Origin: Symsagittifera roscoffensis
Lineage: Eukaryota > Xenacoelomorpha > Acoela > Convolutidae
Direction: 5' to 3'
Length of the DNA stretch: 60,000 nt
Assembly: GCF_963678635.1 (NCBI RefSeq)
Contig: NC_087064.1
Location: 5,556,411 to 5,616,410 of the forward strand
Positions 24,210 through 35,151 of this stretch are shown here, in pieces. The position numbers were made by a program, and so were the translations under genes. Each line of letters opens with the position of its first letter. Positions within the stretch are counted from its first letter, which is position 1. A model generated the notes under the pieces. The model saw only the letters and a list, made by a program, of their open reading frames with translations, made no database searches and was not told the DNA's origin.

Positions 24210-24678
24210 GCGCGAAGGCCCCATCGAAACCTATCCCAAGTTCTGGAACCTGAATCCCCTGACAGCAAATTGACAAGAGATCCTGAGAATTCCCGCATGG
24301 AAGAAAAGCTTCGAGTTGGTGAAAAGGGAGCTAGAGGCGATATTGGAGAAGGAAGTCCTACCAGCAAGCATTCCAGAGTTTCCAACAGTGAGGAGAATGA
24401 CCCTGGGGATGAACAGCTCCCTGGTGGTCCCGTCCCTGTTCGCGAGAGCAGCAACCGAAGAACAACAGAGGGAGTTCATCGACGGCTGGGATCCCCTCTT
24501 CATCGGCTACACTGCAGCAATTTATTTTCATACCAGCGATGCGAAAATAAATTCATGGACAACTCAAGCCAAGAAAATGAGAGGCTCGATGCCCCCGAAA
24601 TTCGAGGTGCGAGATGCCTTGAGAACACTTGAGCGGGCAGGTCTGGAGAATTGCCGGTATGGGACGATGGCAGCATGA
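23944..24678 (+). pseudogene. ORF-Y part 2, unknown
   Basis: This continues ORF-Y. One in-frame TGA (24271-24273) splits it, with open reading before (TYAFPDPLVTAYRY) and after (RELEAILEKEVLPASIPEF). It shifts frame again near 24660 into the 24651-25820 segment. The absence of stops apart from these lesions, and its place between two other family ORFs, argue it was coding until recently. Confidence 0.5.
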
Positions 24679-25820
24679 TCGTGAAGGAAGGACACATCGC
24701 ACTAAAAGGAGACGAGATGGTGTTTGCCACAAGAAGATACCGGGCACCTTATGGACTGGAGCAAGTGCAGATGAGACAGGAGGGGAACGAGCTGGATGCA
24801 GCTGGCCCATTGTATGTGGCTCTGACAGAGTATAAGAAAACGGGTCCAGCGACACCATCACCCCTATCAGTGGACAGCCCTGGGGATAAAAGGAGCGGTC
24901 CCGTAGAAGATCGATTCAGGAGGATTCTTGAGAGAAGAGAAGCAGAATCGGGAGAGGAGCGCATGGACGAGACTCTCAGCGAGGCAGGAGAGGATATGGA
25001 AATGGGAAACACACCGGAGCAGAAACCATCGGAAGAGGAGTTCACCACGCAAGAACTATTGAAGGATCTGAGTGGAGAACATTGGGCAGACACCCCGACG
25101 CCACCTCTGACCTCATCTCCCCGCAGGAATCTAGAGTTACCACTGACGAGCGAGAATCCGAACATGGGAATGATTTTCCTGAGTGCGGAAAGAAGGGAGA
25201 AGAACACCTTCGAGGGAAACAGGGATGCTTTCCTAGGCACTCTGGATGAGGATGCTTGGCGAAAATTCTTGAGCGATTTTAATCGAGAAGTGGACGACGA
25301 GACCAAATTGGATGATTTCAAGGAGGAACTGTGGGACACGGTGGTGATATTCGGAGAGCCTGTCCTGATGGGGACATGTCTGGAGGAGAAAGCTAGAGGA
25401 GAGCTGCTGAGCAAGATCGTCGAGTTGAGGAAGGATTCACGGAAGACCAATGAAGACAAATGTAAAGACAGCTCTACTCTGAAACAAAAAACTGACAATA
25501 AAATAATTGAACATGTAAGGGGGGATAAGGTCGGAACTAGTCATATAATTAAAAGTACTAATATCCTTAAGGCTCGAACAGGGGGGAGGCAAGAGTTGGA
25601 AGGATTGGATGGAGAAGTCGAATCAGTGATGATAACGACAACGCCCCCGAGTAAAGACGTGAGGTCTCGCAAGAGGAAGAGAGAAGTGGAGGGATTGGGC
25701 AGTCCTTCAGTGGATGCGGTCTCGGAGAAAAACTTGAGAGAGACGGCCCCTATGGTTCTGGCACGATGGAAGACAGTGGCCTACAAGAGTAGCTACGAAC
25801 CAAGGAAACTGCTCGACTAG
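24651..25820 (+). pseudogene. ORF-Y part 3, acidic C-terminal region
   Basis: This is the C-terminal part of ORF-Y, 389 codons, open throughout. It is strongly acidic, with Pro/Ser/Thr-rich stretches (residues about 60-170). It ends in a basic patch of nuclear-signal type (RSRKRKREVEG near residue 345). The stop at 25818-25820 is only 8 bp before the ATG of ORF-Z, so the two were probably expressed together or by reinitiation. No domain is recognised. Confidence 0.5.
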
Positions 25821-25828
25821 AAAGAGAG

Positions 25829-26935
25829 ATGGAAATCCCCACCAGCTCAACAACGGAAGAAGACTTCAAGCCTCAGAAGACGAAAATGAAGCGAAGTTCG
25901 ACGAGCGGGCAGAGCTGGGAAGTGGACGTCGGCAAAGAATGGGTCTCAAATGAACACCAGGCTACTGGGAAGCAAGTGACTAGCGATCCTCTTGAGAAGA
26001 ATAAAACGAGGAACACCTCCCGACCGTGGTGGGTGGCCCTGGAAACATTGCAGGAATTGGAAGACTGCCTGAAGAAGCTCGACAGTGGAGTGTCACGCAA
26101 ACGACGCAACTGGGCTACCCAGCAAAAGGCCGATATCATCAAATTGGAATTGGAGAGCCAACTGAAGAGAACTTGGCAGAACTTGTTAAAGGGTCATTTT
26201 GAAGAAGCGATGAGAACATCCTCATCGGCATCGCCGTTGATGGCGAATCCCTTTATTAGGACCGCAGGACAACTGATGTTCGCGTGGAGCCTGTTGGGGA
26301 TAGAGTTAGAGACACTGACTTCGTACGATAAGTTGAAATTGGGAGGTAAGAATCTAGAGGTGTATCGAATGCTGATGCAGCACGTTGCTAGGGATAACTC
26401 AGGCTTGAGTCTGGCAAGGAGGAAAGATGCTACCTGTTTCTTGAGGTGGATAAGGTCGATGATGACTGACAGTAACATCCTAGCATGTCACCAGAGAGCA
26501 ATTGGAAGCAACACGCTGGAAAGGAGAGTCTCCACAGTCATCTTGAATGTGTACCAGAGTACTGGGATAGAAAAGGAGGATGGTTCGAGGCAATCTCTAG
26601 AGAGCCACAGGAAGTTAGATGAGATACGGAGATTCTACAACAAGAAGTTTGAGGAGAAACATGACGTACACCGTAACTTGGCTTCGTCAGGAGAGTACTT
26701 GAAACCCAACAAAAAGGGAGAGTACCAGTATGTGTCTGGAGTAATGGGGATGGCATACAACCCTCTCTTGGACTTGGAAGCTGGAGGTGCCCACAGAAAC
26801 TACGAGGTGGCGGAGCTGCTGAAGTTTTGGACAGAGAAGATAATGGAGATAGACACTGTGGAGAGAGAGAGACCTAGCCTTAGGTTTGATTCTCGAGAAA
26901 ACACCGGAAGTAATAAGTTTGCCACGCTCAAGTAA
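25829..26935 (+). pseudogene. ORF-Z N-terminal part, unknown
   Basis: The third extra ORF starts 8 bp after ORF-Y. It is basic at its N terminus (TKMKRSSTSG), then helical, with KLELESQLKRTWQNLL near residue 115 and IRRFYNKKFEEKHD near 270. Near 26900 the frame changes and the protein continues in 26886-28787. Its middle and end are shared with the A0 remnant at 3-2054, so it is a family gene. Function unknown. Confidence 0.55.
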
Positions 26936-28787
26936 AAGAGTCGGACTAAGAATGGGTAACGGGAACGGCATGTTGACCACGAATCTGGGAGTGGTGTGGA
27001 AATTGCTCAGGCCCTCCTGGTGTCCACATCCCCATACGAGCCTGATCGAGGAAGTCACGGAGCGAGCGAGACTAGCGCCGACAGAGGATGAAGATTTGGC
27101 GACCTTGAGTATAGTACATAGACTGATCCTGTCTCATGTGAAGGAGTCAAGTGAGGTGACGAGTGGTACAGGGTCGGTAAAGAAGATGGAGCCGGGCAGT
27201 TTTCTTGACTCGACGTGTGGGAATGGCGAACACACCTGCGATGGACGATCATGCGTCAGGATCCAGTCTTTCCAGAAAGAAGACCTAGTCACCTGGTTTG
27301 AAGACATTACCGAAAGGGAGAAAAGTGAGATACAGATAGTGGCTGAGTGTTACGCGAGTACCACGGTGAACCTAGCAACAGCTCTGGGGTTCTTCTCAAG
27401 AATGTGCAGTCTCCAGTCACTGGAGAGGCTAGAGTCAGAACACCACTTGGTGACCGGGTTGAGCGTGGAGTCATGGCCCGGAGTGTTGCAAGTGACCCAA
27501 AAACACATCAAGAGTTGGAAGGTTGGACTCGAAGCGGAGATGGGATTTCCCATGAGCGAAGCCTATGGTCTGCCTCTAAATGCGAAGTCCCTAGTGGGGT
27601 CAGTGATGGCCAACCTATGTGGCAGCCACTATCCATTACACATGGCGCTGGTAGAAGTGTCCAGCCAGAGGGTATTGATAGACAAAGCCTTCTCAGTGCC
27701 CAAATGTGTAAGACTGGCTCGGATGTCGCATCATTCACACAAGCTGTTGAGGAAGATCCAAGGAACAGTGCCGAAAGAACAGAGGGACGACTTGAGTGAA
27801 ATCTGGGGTGAAGAACTTCTAGGTTTGGAGGGCGAAAATACAAGTGACCACGAGAGACAAAACGTGATCGGGAAACCCATGGTTGGTGCTCCAAACTTGG
27901 AAGAGATCGACGTGATACACGAGAAGATGATGGAACTTGAGCCTCTCCTAGAAGCCTCGGGAGAACGCAATCTTAGGAGCATCGACCTCACACACGGGGA
28001 TTGTCCATGCCACTGTCTGGCGCAGACAGTGCGGTACCCAAACCACGCCAATCTCTGCCTGATCTGGGATGTGGAAGAAATCAGGTCCTTGGGACTGCCT
28101 GATCATCAACAAAAAGTGATCATCTTGGTGGTGAGCACAATGCTGGCTCTACGATGGATGGAAGAAAATATAGCAAAGTATCGGGAATCGAAGACGCCAA
28201 CAGCAGAGTCGATTCACGCGATAGATTACAGCAGGAGACTTGAGTTGTTCGAGACCGCATGCAAGTTATTCGCCATACCAATGGAAGTCAGACATATGTG
28301 GAGCCGCTTGAGGTTCTTTCCTTGGTTTCGCGCGACGTTAACGTCCTGGTTATACGTGGTGACGAAGGATCACATGAGGAAACATCAAAAGGAATATCGA
28401 CAGTTCCAGGCCGAGATAGGACCAGATGCCTTCAAGAGACCTCTGCTGACCCATCAAAATGCGGTCACGACGGGGTGGAAAAGAGTGGGTAGAGTATCCA
28501 GAAACAACAATAGAGCGAGGGAGTCGATACTAGAGGAGGATCTGGCGAAGAATGTAAGCCTGAGTCTTCACAATTCCTTCTGTTTGAACCGGGAGTCGAA
28601 GGTGAAGAGCTTACCGAATCAAGCGAAGAGATTGCAGGAGCAAAGGGAGTGGATGCAATCCTATGAACAGCTGAAGGCTTGGGAGGAGATTGTGATCAGC
28701 TCCGATGATGAAGAGGCACTATTGAAACAGATCACAGTGTCAAGTATGTCTGGGTCGGGTGCCTCGAGGGTGAAGAACACGAGGTGA
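26886..28787 (+). pseudogene. ORF-Z C-terminal part, unknown
   Basis: This 633-codon open segment has many conserved Trp, Cys and His (RPSWCPHPH near residue 45, CGNGEHTCDGRSCVR near 112, HGDCPCHCL near 372, RFFPWFRATLTSWLY near 475). The Cys/His clusters suggest metal binding but match no zinc-finger pattern I know. It ends with a Ser/Asp patch (VISSDDEEALL). Together with 25829-26935 the protein would be near 980 residues. Conservation with A0 covers the IRRF to KRP region. Confidence 0.55.
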
Positions 28788-29218
28788 GCCGGTGGCTCAA
28801 AAGGAAATTCTAGAGTCTTGAGTCTTGAGAGGGAGGGGGCTCGAGGGTGAACTCGGATGAAATCTGGGTTCACCTTCACCAAAAAGAAATTTTAACAAAT
28901 GAGATATTGTTATAAATATGCTATATCTATTATATAAATCAAAATGCTGCATGACAATTTCCTGATTGAATAGGACAAAAGACATTTTAAATTACCAGCT
29001 TAAAAAGCGAGAATTCATAGGTGCAGGTGTGTGCAGATTTTGATTGCTGTTTAGCGATAGTGTGAAAATTTTATATGGTTGTGAATTTTGGAAGGTAGAT
29101 AAACTTAAGTCTGCTGCAAACTTCTGTAAATGACCACTGGCACTGTATCTTGAGTGACACTCGGGTTTCTGGGTATTCACTGACAGAGACAACACGCGAT
29201 GAGGACATCGATTTTGAG
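28788..29218 (+). other. 3' UTR of A1, no gene
   Basis: This AT-rich stretch between ORF-Z and the polypurine tract has no open frame of note. Parts resemble the A0 3' UTR (a gcatgac motif near 28950 and 2571). Confidence 0.6.
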
Positions 29219-29229
29219 TCCGGGGAGTA
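29219..29229 (+). promoter_or_regulatory. polypurine tract of A1
   Basis: TCCGGGGAGTA lies immediately before the 3' LTR (TGTGCC at 29230), where plus-strand synthesis is primed in LTR elements. The same string precedes A0's 3' LTR at 30549-30559. Close copies also occur inside pol (see findings). Confidence 0.7.
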
Positions 29230-30125
29230 TGTGCCAGTCGGTCATATCTGGAAGTTTGACCTTGAGGGACACAAAAATACGTGATTTTGGAGTGAAGTTT
29301 TGCTTTTCAAAATTTCGAATGGAGACTGTCATGCTCAGTTTTCTCGCAGCAACTGAAAACACAAAGTGAAAAATCAGAACGACCGAATTTACAATTGCGG
29401 GAAAATACTTAAGAAAACAGCAGGAAATTGCTATTCGCAATTTCCAGATACAAAATAAGACACGAGTAGAGCCGTCTTATCCTGAAATAGGAAAAGAGAT
29501 AATCACGAGAACAGAGTGCAATTATTCAAACTGAACCAGAGTGAACCTTCAACGGAAAGGTGGACAGCTTGAGTGTCCCAATGGTTCAAACTAAAACTTC
29601 AATTCTAGAGTCTAAACTTATTTCTGTCATTGAAACTGATCAGTATTGAACTTATCAAGTTATCTCATTTAATTCTCGAGTTGCTCATTAATTTAATTAC
29701 TCCTTATACTCGAGTGCGTCAACATGTGAGTTCCTAATTTAGTTTTCTCGAGTGTGTTTTATGATTGTTATGTTGAGATAAGGTGAGTTTTAGGTTGATC
29801 CATCTGAAATGGATCAAAGTTCCACTGTCCAATAAAAAGTCACCTAACGGACTGTTCCGACCCTGTTTTTAACGGCGTTCGTGTATTTTGGGTATCTCGA
29901 GACCTAAGTATAGGGACGTTCTTATTTTCTAGAGTGGGGGGATATTTTGGTAGTGGCCTTTAAGCTGTAACGGGTTCTAGTCTCATGTCGCAAGCGAACC
30001 GAATTGGATCCGACCGTTCTTGAGGTAGAAAAACACAAGAGATAGTGTCCCTGACTCTTGAGCCAATGGTTATAGGGCCTATTTTTCTTAAGCCTCATAT
30101 GTGACCGAAGTAGGCGACTGTTACA
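29230..30125 (+). repeat. 3' LTR of A1
   Basis: Same length as the 5' LTR (896 bp), with about 25 substitutions and no gap by eye. It ends GTTACA, after which unrelated sequence (A0's 3' UTR) begins. The hairpin, the AATAAA and nearly all CTNGAG sites are kept. Confidence 0.9.
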
Positions 30126-30548
30126 TCTCTTGAAGAGGGAGATTGTTTCATTGTTCTTTCTAACCACAGAGTTCCTTAGTTTTAATATTCAGGACAATAA
30201 CAAGCAAGATTTCCGAAGGGAAGAAGCATAGTAGGACAATTTTAGCTTGTTGGGTGGCAGGGCTGTCCTGCAAACCAACATCTTTTAAAATCTAGGAAAA
30301 AAAGTTTTAAATCAGGACATTGACATTGGAAGTCAGAAAAGATGTTTTTATCTTAGGTCATATCCTCAATGTGCAGATAAGTGAAAAATTGGAAGGCTAT
30401 AGTGCTGTAGTATGATGCCATTTATATTCTGCAGTGAGTCGATATGACGCGGATAAAAGTAATTTTGTGCATTTTGTAAATTCTGTTCGATGACACTGTA
30501 CCAATTTAATGAACATTGCGAGATTCAATGGGGACATTGACCGGACTG
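30126..30548 (+). other. 3' UTR of A0, right part; no gene
   Basis: This stretch continues A0 after the A1 insertion and leads straight to a second TCCGGGGAGTA polypurine tract. No ORF or structured repeat is seen. Confidence 0.55.
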
Positions 30549-30559
30549 TCCGGGGAGTA
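30549..30559 (+). promoter_or_regulatory. polypurine tract of A0
   Basis: TCCGGGGAGTA is followed by TGTGACATTC, the start of a diverged LTR. It is identical to A1's tract. Confidence 0.65.
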
Positions 30560-30960
30560 TGTGACATTCGACCAGAATGGACGAAAATTCAGATTCGAAA
30601 TTTTAGCAGCTAGCTTTCCAAATTAGCAGTTTTGAAGGATTAGCAGTGTTATTGGAACGATTAGCCAAACTGTGAAGGCTAGAATATTCTGGTGTTTCAA
30701 AATTTTAAATTTTCGAAGTATGATGTCATATTTCTGAGAAACGTCAGAAACGACAATTTTGGCAGAAAAACCGATGTAAAACACAACAACAACAGTAGTT
30801 GCGACGATAACAACGGAAAAACTTAGAATCGGAATTAGAGACGAGCAGAAATAGCAGAGACCGTTCCGAGTTGCAACTATTGTGTCGCTACAATAGTAGC
30901 AAGGCCGTTGCGAACAACGGTGAAGGGTAGAAGACAGCCTTCCGGAAGGAAAATAGAAAA
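30560..30960 (+). repeat. 3' LTR of A0, left part
   Basis: It starts TGTGACATTCGACC after the polypurine tract and is a distant relative of the A1 LTR. It is interrupted at 30961 by the LINE and resumes at about 34747. Confidence 0.6.
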
Positions 30961-30994
30961 AGAAGAAGAAGAAGAAGAAGAAGAAGAAGAAGAG
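30961..30994 (-). repeat. AGA/TTC microsatellite tail of LINE
   Basis: About eleven AGA triplets on the plus strand form the 3' tail of the minus-strand LINE. Confidence 0.75.
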
Positions 30995-31075
30995 ACTTTA
31001 TTAGTGAATGATACTACATATAAAAGTGAAATTTTGAGTTTGCGTAATTCAAGTTTTGAGTTAAATTGTTAATGT

Positions 31076-33933
31076 TCAGGAACGAAATGTGTTGCAACGG
31101 CATTTGATGAAGAAAGTGCATGGATTGTTGAGATTGAAGGTTGATTGAAGTTGCTGTTTAAGGAAATTGAAGAGTAGAGTTTTGGTTTGTGAGACTGTAG
31201 TTGTAGAGTTGAAGTCGACTTTTGCTAAAACACTATTGACGCTATGAATTTTTCTTTGGAAAAAGCTCCCAAGGGAACAGAATTTGCGGGTAAGAGGTAC
31301 AGAGAATACCATTCTCTGACTGGATCTGTTACCCGGTCTCGATTCACTAACATCAACATAGTCATTAATATCGAAGTCATAACAGTTATGTAACAGTTTG
31401 AAGAAGAGAAGACAATCAGTAAAAATAATTTGATAGCAAACAGGCAGTATGTTTAACATCACAAGACTGTCAGTATAATTAGTGGAACCAATTATCCACT
31501 TTACTGCCTTTTTCTGGAATTTTTCCAAATCACGTAGCTTTGATAAATTTGGGTACCAAAAACAAGAGTTATAAAGTAAAATGGACCTCACACAAGAAAT
31601 GTACATTTGAAGCTTAGTTTTAACAGGACAGGTGAGTTGAAAGGAACATTACGCTTTAAATAATGAAAACACTTCGTGGCTTTACCAAGTTTCGCAGAAA
31701 CATGGTGATTCCAAGACAAAGTAGGCGAGATATAAATACCCAAGTCTTTGATATGATCAACAGAGCATATTTCTGACCCGTTAAGATAAAGGTTGAAAAT
31801 AAAGCTATTGTTTGAAATGAATTTAGTTTTGTCTGGATGAAAATCAAGACCGTTTTGGGTTGCCCAGGTCTCTACCGAATCTAAATCAGACTGAAAATTG
31901 TCATGACAGTTGTCTCGATAAAGCAGTTTCAAGTCATCAGCAAATAAAGACGGTGAGGAATACTTTACAACATCCGGGAGGTCATTGATATAAATAAGGA
32001 ATAAAAGTGATCCTAGAATGCTTCCTTGTGGTACACCCCTAGAGATGTAACCTTTGTAAGATTGAATATTGTTAATACGTACTCTTTGTGAGCGATTGGA
32101 AAGATAAGATGAAATTAACATGATAAAATTTTCGTCAAAACCAAAAGAAGACAGCTTGTTCAGCAACTGTTTGTGTGACACAGAGTCAAAAGCCTTTTGA
32201 ATGTCAAAATATACAGAACAGAAATTTTGATTGGCATCAATACATTTGTAAATATTTTCAACATATTCCAACAATTGTGTAAACGTGCTGCGCTTTTTAA
32301 CAAAGCCATGCTGTCTACGAGAAAGTTTGTGTCGAACATTAGAATAAATGAAATTAAAAAGCAGTTTTTCCAAGCAAAGCGATAAGCGCGGTAAAATACT
32401 AATTCCACGATAATTTGTAATGTCAGATTTTGACCCGGACTTATGAAAAGGCCTGATAAACGCCTCTTTCCAAAAATCGGGCCAAATACAGCAGGTAACA
32501 ATTTGACTGAATAGAATATATACCATAGGCGTGAGTGCATCAGCATTATATTTGAGAACAAATGGTGGAATGCCATCAGCTGCAACTGGTGTGGTATCTG
32601 GTACCTTTTTAAGTAAACTATTTACATCACTTTCACCAAACGATAATTCGCGCAAGTTAATGGAAGTATTATCAGAACAACCGTTATACGTAAACGTTTC
32701 GCTTTTGTACACAGAACAGAAAAGGTTATTAAACAAATCGGCTTTGGTGTTATCAGTAGAAGCACATGATGCTCCCAATTTAACAACAGAAGGAATTGGT
32801 GTGCTGCCAGAAAGTTTGTGAAGAATTTTGAAACAGTCGTTAGTATCAAGTGAATGAAAAGAAGACAGTAATGTAATTTTGTCTAGCTCAATCGAGTTAT
32901 TCAGACAACAATGTGAAGATCAGACAACAATGTCGAATAGAGCAAATTGAATTTCGCCAATTTACGCTTCTCTGTAGAGACTTTGTTACTGAGATGTACG
33001 GAATGGCTAGAAAAACAGAATGGTATCATAGATCTTTTCTTGCGTTTCAGGCAAATAGAAGTCTGAACCGATTTGATCATAGCATCATACCACGCAAGAT
33101 AAAAATCAGTCGGAATCATTTGAAAATAAACTTGGAAAAGGCAATCAAATATAACTAAAGAATTCATGAAAACATCGATGTTAAAAGTGTTTTTAGAATA
33201 AATTGGAATGTCATTAGGTAAAGCTGAAGTGATGCTTTCAGAATTAGACACATGGAAAATAACTGTAACAGGATCATGATCGGATGTAAAATGGTCTGGT
33301 TCCACATTCACTGAGCACAGCTCAGGTTGATTTGTAACAAAAATATCTAACGTGTTGCCGCAAATATGCGTCGGCTCAGTCACTAGTTGGACACAATTCA
33401 AGGAATCGAAATTGTCGATCACAGCCTGTGAACTAGCGGTAGTGGCAGAGTGAGATATCCAACACGCGTCTGGCATATTGAAATCACCAAAAATAGAAAT
33501 AATACCCCAGGGAAAATCATGCAGAAACTTTGAAGTGTATAACTCCAGACACTGAGATAAATGTGTGGATGATACTCTATAATTTGATGTGGCGGGGGGA
33601 TTATAAACCGATAAGATAAGGTTTTGAGGATCTGTACTTAAGACAGTGCCGCAAGCAAAATCAAAATCAGGTAAAGTGCAGTCCCAAAACCAGGTTTAAA
33701 CCATCACGCACAAGTATTGCAACTCCGCCGTGATTGCCATTTTTTCGGGCAGCTTGTGAATTTGTGTAATAACCTGTATTAGGTAAAATATTTGTGTCAT
33801 TGGAGCTTAACCAAGTTTCGAATAAACACAAAACATCAGGAGACTTGATATGTAAAAGTTTGATACCGGATAAACGTTTGTCAAGGCTGACCAAACTACG
33901 AGCATTCCAAGATACAACTGTTACACTGGTCAG
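31076..33933 (-). pseudogene. LINE ORF2: endonuclease and reverse transcriptase
   Basis: Read from 33933 downwards, this encodes an APE-type endonuclease: SWNARSL near the start, LCLFETWLS, GDFNMPD near 33480 and SDHDPV near 33285. An RT follows (32778-31588) with AFDSVSHKQL, GVPQGSILG and FADDLKL. The CR1-type C-terminal region ends at 31076 (YISCVRSILLYN). The frame changes near 33670, between 32900 and 32780, and near 31600. ORF1 and ORF2 abut. The enzyme would nick target DNA and copy the LINE RNA in place. Confidence 0.85.
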
Positions 33934-34746
33934 TCATGCAGTGATATCCACGACAATGTCTTTGTGAAAGAGTTGTAAATTCCGAATTTTCAGATCTTGC
34001 TTTGGAATTCCGCTATTGATTAATTCCCAGCGTTTCTTGAGAATTAGTTTTTCCAATGCAAGTTCATCACTTGTTAGAGACTTCGATATAAACACTGGTG
34101 TGCGAAATTCTTTGAGAAGTTGTGCTTTTTTCAGAACTTTGCTAGCAGTCCATTCATTGGAAAATTTCACCAAAACAGACCGAGGTCGTGTATTAGTGGA
34201 TTTGAATTTACCCAAACGCTTAATTGAGGATACATTATGTCGATCCCACTCATTCAAATGCTTAAGTACATCAGAAACAAGGTTTTCATCAGACTCCATC
34301 CTTTTCAACTGTGTATTATCAGTTGGTTCAGGAAGGTTCTGAATGCGAATTTCAAGTTTGCGTTCTAGTTTCTCAGTAGATACTCTTGACTGAGTGTTAA
34401 CAGCAGGTAAAATAGTAGATAAGTTGTCCTTCACTAATTTATCAACAGTATTAGGTAACTCTGAAAGAGCTTCCTTGATAGCATGTTGAACAGTATCATG
34501 AGAAACAGGTAAAGCTTTCTTTGATAAACAAATATTGCATCTGAATAACAGTAACTTAGCTTTAGTAATTTGTGGGATAAGATCAGGTGGTAGACCGCAA
34601 CAGGCATTATGAAACCACTCAACTCAAATATCGCACTGTATCCATTGTGATCCAGGTTCTCCAGTCTTCTTGCATTTCGCACAGTTTCCGCTATCCGTTG
34701 TGACAACACCCGTTGTGGATACTGAGTCTGCACGTCTGGTTCGCAT
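33934..34746 (-). pseudogene. LINE ORF1: PHD finger, coiled coil, RRM-like
   Basis: The ATG is at 34746 (MRTRRADSVS) and the stop at 33934-33936, 270 codons. Residues about 18-65 have a PHD-finger layout (CAKC, WIQCD, EWFH, NACC, then RCNIC). A TGA at 34624-34626 falls where the fourth finger Cys should be. The C-terminal half (RPRSVLVKFSNEW) resembles the RRM-like part of CR1 ORF1 proteins that bind RNA. The downstream part is open. Confidence 0.7.
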
Positions 34747-35151
34747 ACTCAAAATATGAAACTATTTAATAAGTTTATCACAACAATAGAGGTCTTATTT
34801 CCCCGGATTCAAGAATCCGGAGGGGTCTCGGGACTGAAACTCATAACATTTTATATAAACTTTTAGCTTCCCTATTATGTCCTGAATTGAATTTAATTAA
34901 CATCTGAATTCATTTTGCTAGGATGAGAAGCTAGGAGTTGGGGGAAAGGGTTGATCCATCTACGATGGAGATGATAATTTTTACCTACTGAGCGAAATCA
35001 ATAATAATTCAATAAATAGTAGTAGCCTTGTTTTTATGAGTGACCTCGTGGTCTGGGTATACTGAGACCCAGCCATGAGCTCACTATCTCTGCATTTAAT
35101 TAAGTTAATTTGAGCGTTCTGGTCGAAGCCGGAGAACAGTAACGTTTTTGT
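34747..35151 (+). repeat. 3' LTR of A0, right part
   Basis: This aligns loosely with the second half of the A1 LTR: GGTTGATCCATCT near 34942, then TGTTTTTATGAGTGACC, then GGGTATACTGAGACC. An 18-bp near-palindrome lies at 34803-34820 (CCGGATTC / GAATCCGG, 2-nt loop). It is cut at 35152 by element B. Confidence 0.55.

Larger units (their letters stand above)
2638..30125 (+). mobile_element. A1: giant Ty3/gypsy-like LTR retrotransposon, about 27.5 kb
   Basis: Two 896-bp direct LTRs bound this element (2638-3533 and 29230-30125). By eye they align without gaps and with about 25 mismatches, roughly 97% identity. Inside are a primer-binding-type site, a 2.4-kb leader, gag-pol, three further long ORFs, a 3' UTR and a polypurine tract directly before the 3' LTR. 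If the LTR is taken to end at GTTAC (3532/30124), the insertion is flanked by a 4-bp ATCT on both sides (2634-2637 and 30125-30128), a plausible target duplication. It sits in the 3' UTR of A0. About 5 kb of leader plus gag-pol is present twice, so the unduplicated element would be near 22 kb. Confidence 0.85.
30961..34746 (-). mobile_element. CR1-like non-LTR retrotransposon (LINE)
   Basis: This is a two-ORF LINE on the minus strand: ORF1 with a PHD-type finger, then an ORF2 with endonuclease and RT. The 3' end has AATAAA in RNA sense (CACTAATAAAGT, about 31000) and a short TTC-repeat tail (30961-30994 on the plus strand), as in CR1/jockey-type elements that end in microsatellites. It lies inside A0's 3' LTR. 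Both ORFs are broken, so it is inactive. Confidence 0.8.

Noticed and set aside
24749-25498. 249-codon minus-strand ORF opposite ORF-Y
   Set aside because: It is antisense to the long acidic ORF-Y end; its Ser/Leu-rich make-up is what the complement of Glu/Arg-rich coding sequence gives. No splice sites or promoter were seen.
25829-28787. ORF-Y/ORF-Z as host genes captured between elements
   Set aside because: They lie between A1's own pol and polypurine tract, and Z recurs at the same relative place in A0.
31076-34746. Plus-strand ORFs over the LINE (e.g. 32197-32385, 34016-34342)
   Set aside because: They are shadows of the minus-strand ORF1 and ORF2, which carry recognisable domains.
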